The translations under genes and the position numbers were made by a program. A model generated the notes under the pieces. The model was not told the DNA's origin and did no database searches. It was given only the letters and a program-made list of their open reading frames with translations. Of a stretch of 64,000 nt of DNA, positions 22,665-34,911 are shown piece by piece. This stretch comes from Nelumbo lutea (Eukaryota > Streptophyta > Magnoliopsida > Proteales > Nelumbonaceae). The DNA is taken from the NCBI GenBank assembly GCA_022828595.1, contig JAKGHH010000008.1, positions 27,768,378 to 27,832,377 on the forward strand, read 5' to 3'. How positions within the stretch are numbered: the first letter of the stretch is position 1; every line of letters starts with the position of its first letter.

Positions 22665-22940
22665 AAGGATTTTAAAACCTGACCGGACAGGGAACTGTTC
22701 TGGGTCCAGTTCCCGGGTTGAATGGTTCGACTGTCCGGTCTGAACGAATAATTTATTCTAACAAAAAATAAAAATTAAAAAGGTCAAAAATCATTGTCTG
22801 AGTTGATGGTTTGACTGCTTGGATTAATGATTTGTTGATCAGATCAACAGTTTTTTTGTCAAAATAACAGTTTTGGGGTAAAATAAAACCAATCAGATGA
22901 TTGATTTTCGATTTTTCCGATCCAATTTTGAAAATACTGT
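22665..22940. mobile_element. hAT-type MITE
   Basis: A direct repeat TATAAAAGTA lies at 22656-22665 and 22940-22949. The ends AAGGATTTTAAAACCTGACC and CCAATTTTGAAAATACTG are inverted relatives. The interior uses the same words (GGTTCGACTGTCCGG, ACAGTTTTGGGG) as the elements at 14361 and 33085. Confidence 0.65.
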
Positions 22941-23489
22941 ATAAAAGTACCCTTGGGATATTGTAGCAAGGCTTCCTTTCTCTCTGCCTTTGATAAGTCT
23001 ATTTTTATTGTTTCCATTTTTTACTTTATATTTGCACTGGAAATCATATTAGCCATTGTGCGTTTTCTTTTCTTTTATGGTTGCGAAATGAAATGAGAAA
23101 TTCTATTCTAATCCAAAACTTTAGTCTCTCAATCTCCTGAATTGTCAAATATTCCTTTCATGGCAATTATCATATCCATTTGGAAAAGTTATCCCACTAC
23201 TGTTTTCAGTTTTTACAAATCTCAAGGCATGGAAAACCAAAAGCACTGTTTCATGAAAGAAATGAAGAACCAGAGGTAGCTGTTCAGCCATTTCAGCCTG
23301 TTTTCTATTGTTATTAGCAACTAAATTTAAGCTTCAGCCTTCCCAAACGAGCCCTAAACTCTGATCAACTTTTGCCTGAGTTCCACCCTAGGAGAAAATG
23401 CACACTCAAGTGTTACAAGGAGGCCATTGAGCCCATGTGAACGTTCACCGGAATCGTCTCTCTGCTTCTTCATCTACAACTTGCACCAA

Positions 23490-23760
23490 GAAATGGGTTA
23501 TTGGTTTTTCTGACCACTAGTTTTTGGGCCAGTGGTTCGACTGTCTGGTTTGAATGGATGGATTTGTTGTATTAAAAAAAAAAATGGTTTGAAAACCATT
23601 GTTTGGTTCATGATTCCACTACTCAGGTCAGTGGATTGCTGGCTAATGCAATAATTTGTGAGAAAATAGCAGTTTAGGGGTGAAGCAGAACCAATATTCT
23701 GACTAGTTTCTGAGTTGAATGGTCCGACCATCTAGATCAACAACGGTTTGAAAGCCTTAA
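23490..23760. mobile_element. Diverged hAT-type MITE relative
   Basis: Contains GGTTCGACTGTCTGGTTTGA, AGCAGTTTAGGGGTGAAG and GGTCCGACCATC in the same order as the neighbouring copy at 22665-22940. Ends and duplication are not clear. Confidence 0.45.
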
Positions 23761-24670
23761 TTTTTCATTTTTTGAAACTTTTCATTATAATATTATGGAT
23801 TGACTCACTTAGCCAGGATGGTTGAATAGTGACACTGACCCATAGAAAAAAGCGGTTCAACCTCTGGGCCAGGTTTAAAACACTATTGTAACATAAGAAA
23901 CACATACAGAAGCAATCTCAAATTCCATTGTTTGGATGTGACAGTGGCCTTGGTGCCGATGTAGTTGAAAGCACTCATAACTCTTAGGATGCTTATTGAG
24001 CACATGTTCTAAGAATTGAGTGAATCAATACAGGCAGTACAAATCAATAGAATTATCAATGTCTCTGGCTTCTTTACTGAACGGAATTCTTTTTGCTTTT
24101 GTAATTGTGAAAAAGGATTTGGATTTAGAAGCTCCAAACAGGGCCAAACAAATCCACAGGACAGAATGCTTCCCCTAGCCCAAAATTATTGCACTTCATA
24201 GACCCTTGAAAGAAATATGGTCAAGCAAATGGTCCAATCTCAAAAGCATGGTGGTTTGCCATGGCTCCCTTCTTCAGAAGCCGTATCCTTTGGACCCTAT
24301 ACATCTTAAGACAAAGCATGGTGGTACTATCAACTATGTGGAGCTTCTGAATTGCTAACTCATCATGTCATGAACCCTCTTTTCACCAAAATCATCTCTT
24401 GTTTAATCCATGCATCCTCCTCTGTTCATGGTATGGCTTAAATACTTACTCTAGTCAATGGTCTAAAGGATCTGCACTTTCTACCCTCAGCATGTGCACT
24501 GTCAATCAGAAAATGGCTTCCATATGGCTCCATATTTTCTCTGTGATACTGCCTGAACCCTGGAATGGACCCATATGTTCTTCAGTCTTCACTGTACCCA
24601 AGCTTCAGCTTAAGATCCCATGCCAATGTCTGGTTCAAGCCTTTTTCTGTTTGGATTTTGTGAATGTACT
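23761..24670. other. Intergenic, no supported gene
   Basis: Some short open frames occur (for example 24399-24743 on the plus strand), but they show no splice partners, domain motifs or codon regularity that would persuade me. Confidence 0.4.
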
Positions 24671-24674
24671 CTCT

Positions 24675-25150
24675 GGGGTTAGGAATGGCAACAGGGCAAG
24701 GCGAGGCCTGGTTTTGTCTACCCCATATTCGACCCTGAATTGAAATTCCCCGCCCCGAATTTTGATGAGGCTAAAATCTTAACCCCATTTCTGTCTCCAT
24801 GGGAAACGCAGATCCCCAATTTTGCCATGTCCTGCCTTGGTCATTCTTACTTGTATATTTTTTTAAATTTTTAAATTTATTCAAAACTATTTTAAATTAT
24901 ATATATAATATATAATAATATATTATGATATATATTAGTAGATACTAACAATTTTATATGTATTATATTATATAATATAGTCGGGGTTGGAGTCGAACGG
25001 GGTGGATAAATACTGTTCCCAACCCTAGAGTTTCGTGTTTTCTCCAAACCTGCCCTGAACCCTGACCAATGGTCAAAAAACCTGCCCCCACTGGGGTGGG
25101 GCAGGGCGGGGCCCTACAAGATGGGTCAAATTGCCATATCTAGGGATTGG
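24675..25150. repeat. GGGGCGGGG-ended dispersed repeat
   Basis: The left end (GGAATGGCAACAGGGCAAGG) and right end (GGGGCAGGGCGGGGCC then AAATTGCCATATCTAGGG) are inverted relatives of a common plant non-coding repeat. AT-rich sequence fills the middle. A target duplication was not resolved. Confidence 0.5.
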
Positions 25151-25957
25151 CATAGACCAAGGGAAATGAACATGTGGCTGGTCATTAAATCTATACTTGT
25201 CACGTGGCAAAATACTAATATTGGATGCCAAATTGCATTAATGCTAGAAACCAGTACTTTCTTTCTCTTCTTTTTTCTTATTTTCTGGGTAGAATGGTTA
25301 GTCAATAGCTGCATGCCATCATCTCACATCAATTGCAATAAAATTCCAATTACCCAACAGTTGAAATTAGGGTTGTTAGTTTTCAGTGCAAAACTGAACC
25401 GAGTAAAAATTTTGCACTCGGTTCTTCTGTGTATTCATAATTATGATTTATACTCCTGCCTGACACGTATTTTTTCTCTTTTGCATTCATTGGCAGTGCA
25501 AATTTTGTATCTAAAGAAATTGATGATGCAAAGTTTGTATCACCTTCCTCCTACCTAAGTTCTTTCTCATAAAGTCAGGACCACATTATCTGGCATTTGC
25601 AATGGGATTTCCTCCAAGTAAAAATTCTGCACACACTTGTCCACTCGAAGTATCTCCCTACGAATTTTACATACATATACTAGAGATATTCCCAATCCCA
25701 ATGTATTGCTGGATGGCATATGATCTAGTTTTTCTTTGCAAGGGATGTGGGCCCCTTGCTTCCTACCTGCTAAACAAACAATCCTCCTCTTTCCTCCACT
25801 TTATTTCATATAAGGTGGGAACTATATGATTTTACTTCTCACAAATAAATAAGATGAAGTCAATTCTAAAGCAAAAGTAAACCAGAGCCTCAGCCATTTT
25901 GCACTCCCATTCATTTACACCAATGCAAATGAAATGTACACTGCAAACAAAGTAAGC

Positions 25958-26120
25958 CTAGAGTTCAAGCATAGCTAAAACGACTGCTGAAGTGTTTGAT
26001 CCATACAATGGAGCAGCCAGTGGGCCCAGGGGGATGCTTACTTCTCTGTCCTGCCAAGTGCAGACTGAACTAACTTGACCCTCTTTCAGTCCTGTGCCCA
26101 CTGCTTTGCATGATCCCAAG
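25958..26120 (-). CDS. Possible isolated terminal exon, unidentified
   Basis: After a possible acceptor (GTGCAG) on the minus strand, a 54-codon open stretch reads GTGLKEGQVSSVCTWQDREV, then SIPLGPLAAPLYGS, and ends LAMLEL-stop at 25958. The residue mix looks protein-like and GC is higher than in the surroundings. I find no upstream exon between 26121 and 27000, and I do not recognise the sequence. It could be a gene fragment, a terminal exon of a gene with distant exons, or chance. Confidence 0.22.
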
Positions 26121-26129
26121 CTGCACCCA

Positions 26130-27053
26130 CCAAAATAAATATTGAATTTAAATTAAATTATGTAAAAAAGTTAGTTTCAAGGAAGAAAATGCAAAATTCC
26201 TATCACCACACTTGTGGAGGAAAACTCTTATCTCTTAGTTTCTTTGCATGTGAACCAATTATTTGTCTTCTCATACATGTCCTTTTAATGAGTTTTTTTT
26301 TATTCTAACAAAAAAAAAAAAAAACCTTTTGCCTACAACATTGGCACAACAGACATCTCAAAAACAGAGATAGAGATGGAGGTCTATTTGGACATGGGTG
26401 TTACATATGGTCCCCTAATAGCATTAGGCAAGTCTTGGTGTGATTTAGTTTTGAAAATTAATGTTGAGCTAAAAGGGTTTGACTAGTTTTGAAAATTAAC
26501 CTTGTTAATTTGTTAATTGTCTCTTTTGCTTTCGACTTTTGTCCTTTTTTTGCTTTTTATAGAACTTGGTTGGTAACATTTTGTGTCCATTCGAATATCT
26601 CTAACTGAACCCAAAAGATTGTTGTATATATTTTTACCTGATTAATTACGACATTTCAAAGAGAATTTGAGCTATGCAAAATGTTCATATTAGAAAGAAG
26701 TTTGGTCACTTGCCATGTTTTTCTATTTTTCAACTGTGCATTTTGTATCAAATGGGTGAAAACAATTTTATTGAATGGCTGGTGGGAATATAATAAATAT
26801 CTGTATGCTGAAAGGCTATGTTTGGTTTGCTAATCGATTAAGAATTTTAATTCCCTCAATTTTCTATTTCTCTCTTATTTTCTATTTTCTTTCTTTCTAA
26901 AAAGAAGATAATTTAAATTGATATAACCTTTACTATCATGTAGTGAAGGAAATAATATCTCTTATAATGGTGTTTGAAGCATAGATAACTGGCTGGCCGT
27001 GAAATGAAATAATGAATCCTACATTGAAGTTTTTTTCTAGTATTTGATCATTA
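26130..27053. other. AT-rich intergenic, nothing seen
   Basis: Low-complexity AT-rich sequence including an A run at 26308-26323. No gene or defined repeat. Confidence 0.4.
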
Positions 27054-27190
27054 GGCTCAGTTTGGAAGGAGTACAAATATAAATTTGTAGAATGCAAAAC
27101 CTTGTATTTTGTATATACTTGAACTGTACATATTATACTTCTTCCATTTTTCCAATACAAAATGAAAATGATCTCTTACAAAATACAAAA
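27054..27190. mobile_element. TAA-type MITE (family A), one end clear
   Basis: Begins GGCTCAGTTTGGAAGGAG after TTA (27051-27053). It continues with ATAAATTTGTAGAATGC, matching the inverted right end of 38091-38525 almost base for base over about 50 bases. The right end is not evident. Confidence 0.6.
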
Positions 27191-27361
27191 ATTTGTATCG
27201 TGGTGTCTTACACATATAAGGGAGAACTACATCATTTTACTTCCATTTTTGCTCTCTAGAGGACCATTGACCTTACCGTGGAAAACCAGAACCGGTAGTT
27301 ACGCCGGTTTGATCTCATGCCTCCATATATGAAGGGATACCATGTGACCATATCAGCTACA

Positions 27362-27486
27362 AATTCAGATCTTCTACCCACATGATACTACAATTGTGAA
27401 TATCACCCCATGAATGGTAATATGTAAATACAAGAAATGTTTTCAATGTACAGCTGTAATGAGACATGGGTAGGAGATCGGAACTC
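27362..27486. mobile_element. Short MITE with 10-bp duplication
   Basis: ATCAGCTACA is repeated exactly at 27352-27361 and 27487-27496. The 125-bp insert has inverted ends AATTCAGATCTTCTACCCA and GGGTAGGAGATCGGAACTC. The duplication length suggests Mutator-type mobilisation. Confidence 0.75.
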
Positions 27487-28289
27487 ATCAGCTACATAGT
27501 CATCGGCTTTTATTTCTAAATTTACCCCTCCCAAAGAAAACAAAATAGGATAGAGTGTACACCTAAAAGACAATCACCAGAATTTACAGTCTATCCATTT
27601 GCAATCCCATACAAAATTTATACCGGTGCAAAATTTTCATGGCAAACAAATGAAGCTTAAAGTATAATCTCTGTCTAATGTTAAAAAAGGATCAAGAGAA
27701 ACAGTTTGGATTTTTACTGGGTTAAGCGTTTTAGGGTTCTCTGATATGACTACGTTGATGGACAGCAATTCAATTATTATTCACAAAACTATGTTCTTTT
27801 GCCCTTGTCTTAGACAAAAGGGAATAACTCTTTCCCAAACCCGTTCTAATAAAGCACAGAAGGATAGAGATGTTCCCAATGCAAGGCTGTAAAGACTGTT
27901 CAAACGGGCCTTACACTGACGAAGCCAATCTCCTTTCTCATAAAAAAATTTTTGGTCTTTACATCAAGAATCTTGTCACTGAGTGAACAAATATTTCAAA
28001 AAAAATCACAAAAAGATCCTATTTATTGTAATAAAACTTTAAAACAAAATTAACTTCAGCATTTATCAACATTTTTGTGGCATCTCACACACAAAAGAGA
28101 CCCAAGTTCAAAAAAGTTGGAAATTCATCATGTTCTACCATTCCACATGTTGCAATCATGGGCCTATAAAGATTTTATTGTTTTTTTTTTTGGCATTTAT
28201 AATATGAGTCCCCCATAAAGTCCATAATTATTTTCCTTTTTTGAGAATAGCATAGCACAATATCACACATAACTCTCTTTCAAAGTGAA

Positions 28290-28370
28290 CGGTAGTAAGA
28301 CTCGAATCCGCATCTCCACCGGAACAAACCACCTAAAGTACCAACTGAGTCAGTAGGCCATGGGCCCATA
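28290..28370 (-). mobile_element. tRNA-derived SINE head
   Basis: On the minus strand, TGACTCAGTTGG (28352-28341) matches a pol III A box and GATTCGAGTCT (28308-28298) matches a B box, at a spacing compatible with a tRNA-derived internal promoter. Between them lies tRNA-like sequence, but no complete cloverleaf can be formed, so it is not a tRNA gene. The body probably continues to about 28215, where an A-rich tract would be its 3' end. Confidence 0.6.
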
Positions 28371-28714
28371 GAGATGTGTAGTGCAACTTTTGTCCTAACA
28401 ATTTTATATGCCCATTTGTCTCTTTCATCATAATTCATAAGTTTAGTGCCTTTCCATGGTCCCAAACAGCCAAAATTCTAAAGTAGTAAAAGGGTTATTT
28501 TTAATTTTATTTTTGTGGTATTACATTTTACATTACCAGAAGATTAAGGGGGTGGGGTTAGAGGAAGGTGCATGTGATAAGAACCATTAACCTTATCATG
28601 GAGAGAATACAGTTATGCACATCTAATGATTTCAAGCCAAAGCTCTTTATAGTCAGACATGTGGCTCATTTACGTTCAGACACCTGTCATTCCAAAGATT
28701 TAAACAAAATGAAT

Positions 28715-28810
28715 ACATGTCAAATTTTGATTAGTGGTAGTTTAAGAACAGAGCCCACTAGACATGTGTCAAATTCTAATTAGTGGTAGTTCAAGAAAAG
28801 AGCCCACTAA
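28715..28810. repeat. Tandem duplication, 47-49 bp unit
   Basis: Two copies, each containing the words ACATGT, GTCAAATT, ATTAGTGGTAGTT and GAGCCCACTA, start at 28715 and 28762. Confidence 0.85.
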
Positions 28811-28879
28811 CATGGAGAGTGGAGCCTACCACTATGCAGAGTTGTGAGAAGTGGGAAGCTCCCACTTTCAATCATTTCC

Positions 28880-29720
28880 TAAAAAAAACGAAACTGTGTT
28901 ATTAATTAATGTTAACTACTAAATTAATTAATTAATTCTAGCTATTAACTACTTCTAATTAATTAATTACAAATATTAATTACTAATAATAATTACTCAT
29001 TGATAATAATTAATTAATGAAAATGATTTCTTATAATAATTACTGATAATTTATTACTCGCAATTTTGCTCATTATTAAGTCAAAATGATGATTAATTAA
29101 TGATAATTAATAAATATTTTCATAATGGTAATTAATAATTCAGAAATAATCATTTTATATTTATATTAACTCATATTAATTATTTTGAAAAAAAATTAAT
29201 GTAAATTATTTATATTATAATTATTATCAGAAATTATAATTCATACATTTATATGAAATAATTAATTATATTATTATAAGTAATTATAATTAATAATATT
29301 ATATTATTATAATTAAAAGCAATTATAAATAATACTATTATTATAAATAATTTTATTATTATTCTCCAATAAATACTTCATTTATTGAATGCTAAATTAT
29401 AAAACTTTCTATTATTAAATATTGTTAAAATTAAAGAATTATAAAAGCAAATATTATTTTATGAATTAACTAAAAATTGTATTTAGAACAAATTAATTAC
29501 TTAATAAAGATAAAAATAATAAAAAATAATAATAATAATAGTAGCAATAATAATAATAATACTTTAATATTACTGATTTCAAAATCAATACACACATAAT
29601 AAGAATATATTATTAGTTAATAATAATAATAATAATATGCTTATTATTATTACTGATTTCATAAATATTAATATATTATTAATCTATTAATAATACAAAT
29701 TATTATTAAAAAAATGATAA
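28880..29720. repeat. Extremely AT-rich TAAT/ATTA tract
   Basis: About 840 bp made almost entirely of AATTAATTAATT, ATAATTATT and AATAATAATA words with very little G or C. No coding sequence is possible. It could be a low-complexity expansion or the interior of an old element. Confidence 0.8.
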
Positions 29721-30039
29721 AGGCAAAATTTAATCTCTATCATTCCTAGTGAATTAAAAATATAATTTATTTTCAAAGAATTCAATATCTTTAATTTCAC
29801 TCATTATATTATATTCTAAGTTTAGAAGCTTATTTATTATGTTCTACATATCCAACAAACATACTTTTCTTTTCTTTAAGGCTTAACTTTATTATTTTAG
29901 GGTTTGTAATTTTGTAATATGATAAATTGGGTTTTCTTCCATTTCATGTTTCATATGGACATTTATTATTTACTCTAAATTATATTATGTAAAGAACAAG
30001 TAGTAATATAATGAGTGTTTTTACTCACATATTCAAAAG

Positions 30040-31250
30040 CGCATTAGAATTCATTGACATGCAATTAATCATTTATATAAGAATTTTATCATTCCTCTAT
30101 ATTCAACACCTTTATCATTTCTAAATATTTTAATTTTCTTTTCTAATTGATTTTCAACTTCAATTTTATACAGTTTGAACATATCAAAGGCTCCATCCTT
30201 ATTTTCTATAAGGTAGACATAAGTATATCATGAAAAGTCATCAATAAAGTTAGGAAATATCTTTTACCTCCCTTAATTACCCTCTTAATCATCAATCACT
30301 TCTTCATTCGCTTTGAATATTGACTTCTCCTTGTAGACATGGGATTTAGTGCTTGAATTGAATCACCATCTTGAAGATGATTTTATCATATTTACTTCAA
30401 TGACCATGGCCAGTAGTCAGTTTTCTATGTAATTTGCAACTTGTTTTTGCCTTTAATTTCCTTTCTTTCAATAAACATAGTAGGATCTCCTTTTCTTGTT
30501 GTTACACTTCTTGAAGTTCCCTCTTTCATCACCTACAACATAGGGACAATTTTCTTTGATACATTTTCCACAAAGTTCACATTGGAGTTCAATATATGAG
30601 CCAAGCTTTTATCCATATTGTCTCTAATTCAAAACTCTTCGATACAAAGGTATTGCTGAATTTTCTCAAAGGTAAATTATTCTACTTTATATAAAAGCTT
30701 CTTCTTGTAATATTTCCAAGAGGGTGGAAGTTTGACGATGACCACTCCTAGTTGGAAGGACTTAGGAAGAATGATGTTAAGAGACTAAATATTGTTAACT
30801 ATTACCTACAATTCATGAACTTGTTGTAGTATGAGCTTATGGTTGTTCATAGTGAAGTCAAAATACTCTATGATGAAATATTTATTTGTATTTGCTTTTT
30901 GTACCTTGTACTTGAATTCCAAAACCTTTTAAATCTTCGTAGGTGATGTGAGTTCTTTGTATAAGTTATAGAGAATCAAAATGTGCATTCAGAATATAGC
31001 TTCTACATAGAAGTGAGTCTTCCTCTCGTTTTACTCTTTCATTCTTATGTTCTTCTATGTCTTTGTTTATTGGTTGGGAGAGATTGCATATTTGGATCTA
31101 GAATCTAGAAAGCAATAAAGCTTTAGTATAGTTAAGAAGAAGATTAACTCGTCTTGCCAGATATTGAAGTTTGCTTCATCAAATTGATCAAATTGGACCA
31201 TATCTTAGTTCGTTATCTCGATTGAAGTCATGCTAGCTTTTATCTCCATT
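30040..31250 (-). pseudogene. Ty1/copia retrotransposon gag-protease-integrase, decayed
   Basis: Minus-strand order is that of a copia polyprotein. At 31205-31130 is FDEANFNIWQDELIFFLT (gag N-terminus). At 30880-30660 are gag UBN2-type residues, including LPPSWKYYKKKL. Near 30390-30330 is a protease-like NSSTKSHVYKEKSIFK. At 30250-30195 is FIDDFS-stop-YTYVYLI (integrase), followed to about 30100 by NQLEKKIKIFRNDKGVEYRG. Numerous stops and shifts break it. RT and RNase H are absent, and I cannot delimit LTRs or find a primer binding site near 31260. Confidence 0.7.
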
Positions 31251-33076
31251 GCAAACTAACACTTTAAAATTGTTGGAATGTACTTTTAAAAATCCTGAAG
31301 GAGAACCTCCGAAACATATCTAAAGAAATTGTCTTTAAAACAATATTTTCCCCTCATTTAGGTGATTGAATTTATTGTTAGGTTGCAAATAAATTTGTTC
31401 TCAAAATATAACAAAGCCTCTAGTGAAAAAGTATAACCGATAAAGTATAAGAATCTCCAAGGAAACCTTCTTTGAGATAGTAACAATTTAAATTGAGAGA
31501 GACGAATGTTCTATGTTGTGACCTGAGCATGTAATGGTTTGACATAAACCCATTTTATAGATTCTAGAGAATCAACATGTAAAAGGAACAAGTTTGTTCA
31601 AAAAGACTCTTTGTATGGTTGCATATTTAATTTAAGTGGTTGTTCATAATTAATTAACAGATAATGTTTGTTAGCATTCAAATGATGTCCCTTCATCACA
31701 CCTACGTATTGTTATTCGTCAATTGGGTATGGATAGGCCCATTCGTCAGTGGAAGATGGTATTTCTCTCATTTGGAGTTGGTTTCAGAAATTCCTGACAC
31801 ACTCTATCCTTGAATATAACGAACTGAGATGAAAACAAATTTATATGGAAGAAAGGGGAATCTCCATCTAGTTTTGAAAACACGAGATTCATCCAAACTA
31901 TCAACTGGTTTATTATCATAACTTGCCCTGAATTACAGCTTGGTGACTTGGGTGATTTGACTTTGACTCGACATCGATGGATTAAACTGGGTTTATGGTG
32001 ATTCAAATCTCCATGATCTTAAAAGGGTTTTGATTTTTCAAATTTCTTTTGGTATCATACCTTTTTAATTAACATCAAAAGAACAATTAATTCATCTTCT
32101 ATGTATTAGAAAAAAATTATGTAATTGGAAAGAGATGATACCAAATAACTTTGACTAATGAAAACCCACCAAGATTTTTTATTCCAGCCGTGCGCATTGA
32201 GAATATCTCCCTTGTTATTCATTGGAAGAAAATTATTTTAAATGAAAAAACTAATAACCAGACAAGCATTAAAAGAGCGTTGTTTTTTTATTCATCTAAG
32301 AGAGGTTTTTTTTCCTTCAAAAAATGGCTTTTTCATAAGCCTATTTAATCCAAAAATTAAGCACTCCAAACTACTTTCAAAAGACACTAAAACAAATCTT
32401 TTAACGAAGAAGCATGTACTTGTAAGTGGATAAAAACTAGTCAGTTTGAGCTTTTTCACCATTGATTGCATGTAAGCTTTCTGGGTAATTAAGCCTCATA
32501 TGGGCGCTGAGCTTCCTGCCAGCTCTTTGTGCGCAGGTTTGAAAGCCAACCTGCCAGCCTGGTAGATGCATGGGGCGTTTTTAGACTGAAATTACAGCAA
32601 ACATAGTTGTGGTCACTGGTTTTGGTCCCCATATAATTTGTCAGGTGCTGCATATTCAGACCAAAACAAAAAAATTAACATCTTACTCCTTAAATTGTTT
32701 TATTTTGTAACTACATAAGAGTTGTAGTAGATGTAGAACTCCTACTTTCCATCTAAATGTAGACAATGAGTTCCACATGGTCATGTCTCAAGTTGGTTGC
32801 AACCAATTAATGTCCATTAGAAGTTTTTTTTTTTTTTTTTTTTCTTCTATGTTTCCATCTTATGTAAATTACCAATCCTCGACTCTGTTTATTTCAGTAT
32901 AAAATGATCAGAAAAATTATCACACTGAAGTATTTGAACTATATTTTCACCCCTTTTACAGTAAAAGTTTTATATTTTATGTCTTTACGTCAAAGAAAAT
33001 CACATTGGATGGAAATAAAACAAGTATGAAACAACCCATAGTGGTTGGATTTTGAGAATCCAAACCCTTCTCACAC
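31251..33076. other. Intergenic, possibly part of the copia 5' region
   Basis: 31251-31700 could contain the 5' LTR or leader of the copia remnant, but I find no TG...CA pair. 31746-32450 has short open frames on both strands without recognisable motifs. A T run lies at 32825-32843. Confidence 0.35.
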
Positions 33077-33084
33077 ATGAAAAT

Positions 33085-33342
33085 CATGGTTTTCAAAATT
33101 GGATTGGACCGGAAGGTTGGACCAGAAAAACCGGACTGATTCTATTTTTCTTCAAATCTGTTGATTTTGGTCAGTAAACCGTAGAACAGGCCGGTTAATC
33201 GTTCGAACGGTTTTGACCATTTTTTTATTTTTTTATCTTTTTTTTAATTTTTTTTGTCAGAATGGACCAGTCATTCAGGTCGAATGGTCAGACCATTTAA
33301 ACTGTAACCGAACCCCTGACTGGTTCAATTTTAAAAACCATG
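33085..33342. mobile_element. hAT-type MITE with perfect 8-bp duplication
   Basis: ATGAAAAT is repeated exactly at 33077-33084 and 33343-33350. Ends CATGGTTTTCAAAATTGG and GTTCAATTTTAAAAACCATG are inverted repeats. The 258-bp interior contains CGAACGGTTTTGACC and GGTCAGACC words shared with several diverged copies in this window. Confidence 0.9.
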
Positions 33343-33350
33343 ATGAAAAT

Positions 33351-34400
33351 GCAAAACTCTCCCCAATCATACCCTCCCCACATTCAAGGTTAGGACAGAT
33401 TGGGTTTAAAACATACATCTAATTTCCTATTATTTTTTGTTATAAATAAGTAAAACAACATGAGCAAACAACAAAATTTCCAATTATATGACAAAGACAT
33501 GTAAAAAATACATAAACAATCAATTATGATTCACATAAAATTCAAATTATTATTAAATTCAACACCTAATGCATAAAATTCATATGCTTTCCAAATTCTA
33601 ACAATATACAGGTTAAGGAGGGTCAGATTTAGCCTAATGCTATATCCTACCCATATCAGTATGGATTGTAGAATCCCAAACCCATCTCCACCCTAAAATC
33701 TATCCTTCAAGCAAAAAAACACTTGCCCCTCGGGGCAAATACCCATGGATAGGTAGAAATTTCCATCCCTACATCTATACGGGGTCAATTATATGAATCC
33801 TATTTTTCCAATCCATTCTGCTCGATGATGTATTCATTGTTAAATTATAAGCGCTCAAGGGGGTGTTTGTCAAAGCAAATTTGCTTTCTAAGATAAAAGC
33901 AGCTGCCATATATACTATAAAGCAACAAATCATAGAAGTGAAATCACATATTTACTAGCATTACAGGTTTTATTTGTTACTCTTTCATCTTTACTTCGAG
34001 ACGTACACTTACACTAATATCAGCAAGAATAATACCTTTTTGTAGATGTGCAGTGGTTTTTGTTTTAAAAAATAAAGCCATTGGCATTGACAAACACTTC
34101 TTAAATCACTTCTTATTATTTTATTGCGACACAACCAAAGTATAATTTTTCAAAAAAAAAAAAAACAAATTATAATTAGTGGATGATAAAGAGACACGTG
34201 GAAAGATATAGGATTTAAATCCAAAATTTCAACATATAAATTGGAGTAGCTACTAGAAACCTAAGAGAACAGAAGAGGGCCCATGTCTGACATCCTAGAA
34301 TGATCTTGTTTTTATCTTTGTTGTTGAAACGAATCCACTATATACAATTAATTGATAATGTTGTTGCCTTAAATAAAGTGAAACATCTCAATATAATTCA
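33351..34400. other. AT-rich intergenic, nothing seen
   Basis: No gene or delimitable repeat. Confidence 0.4.
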
Positions 34401-34704
34401 GGGTTCGTTTGGTTCATAGTTGAAATTGGAATTGGAATCAAAATCTTTCAGAATTGAAATCGAAATAGATCATTCCCATAATCTATTTGATTTAGATAGG
34501 AATGGAAATATAAATTAAAATCAGTAGGGATAAAATTTCATTCCCAAGGATGGAACAGGAAATGACTACTCCCTCAAATGGAGGAATGCCATTCCAGTAA
34601 GAATAAAAATAGGATTCTGATTCCACCAAACCAAATAATTGGAATTGGAATAACCTATTCTGATTCTAATTCCAAATCCTTATTCCCGCAAACCAAACAG
34701 GGCC
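34401..34704. mobile_element. PIF-Harbinger-like MITE with TCA duplication
   Basis: Ends GGGTTCGTTTGGTTCATAG and GCAAACCAAACAGGGCC are inverted relatives; TCA flanks both sides (34398-34400, 34705-34707). The interior has GGAATTGGAATC on the left and GATTCTAATTCC on the right, so most of the element can fold back. A relative lies at about 17868-18150. Confidence 0.7.
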
Positions 34705-34911
34705 TCAAATTAGCATCAGCTGCCCAATTAAGAAATTAATTAAAATTAACTCAAATTTACTTTTTTTGTGATCATCTTTAATCTTTTTTTATTAACTAAT
34801 GCACAAAGTTAATAAAAACTGGGCATGATTGTATGTTTTATTTCCTTGGGGGTGTGGAATACCATACTATTCATTTTAGGACAAGAAAGAAATTCAGTCC
34901 AAATAAGGCTT

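Noticed and set aside
24399..24743. 114-codon open frame as a gene
   Set aside because: No domain, no splice partners, and its C-terminal part lies in a dispersed repeat.
28290..28370. A tRNA gene on the minus strand
   Set aside because: A and B boxes are present, but no acceptor stem or anticodon arm can be paired, so a SINE is the better reading.
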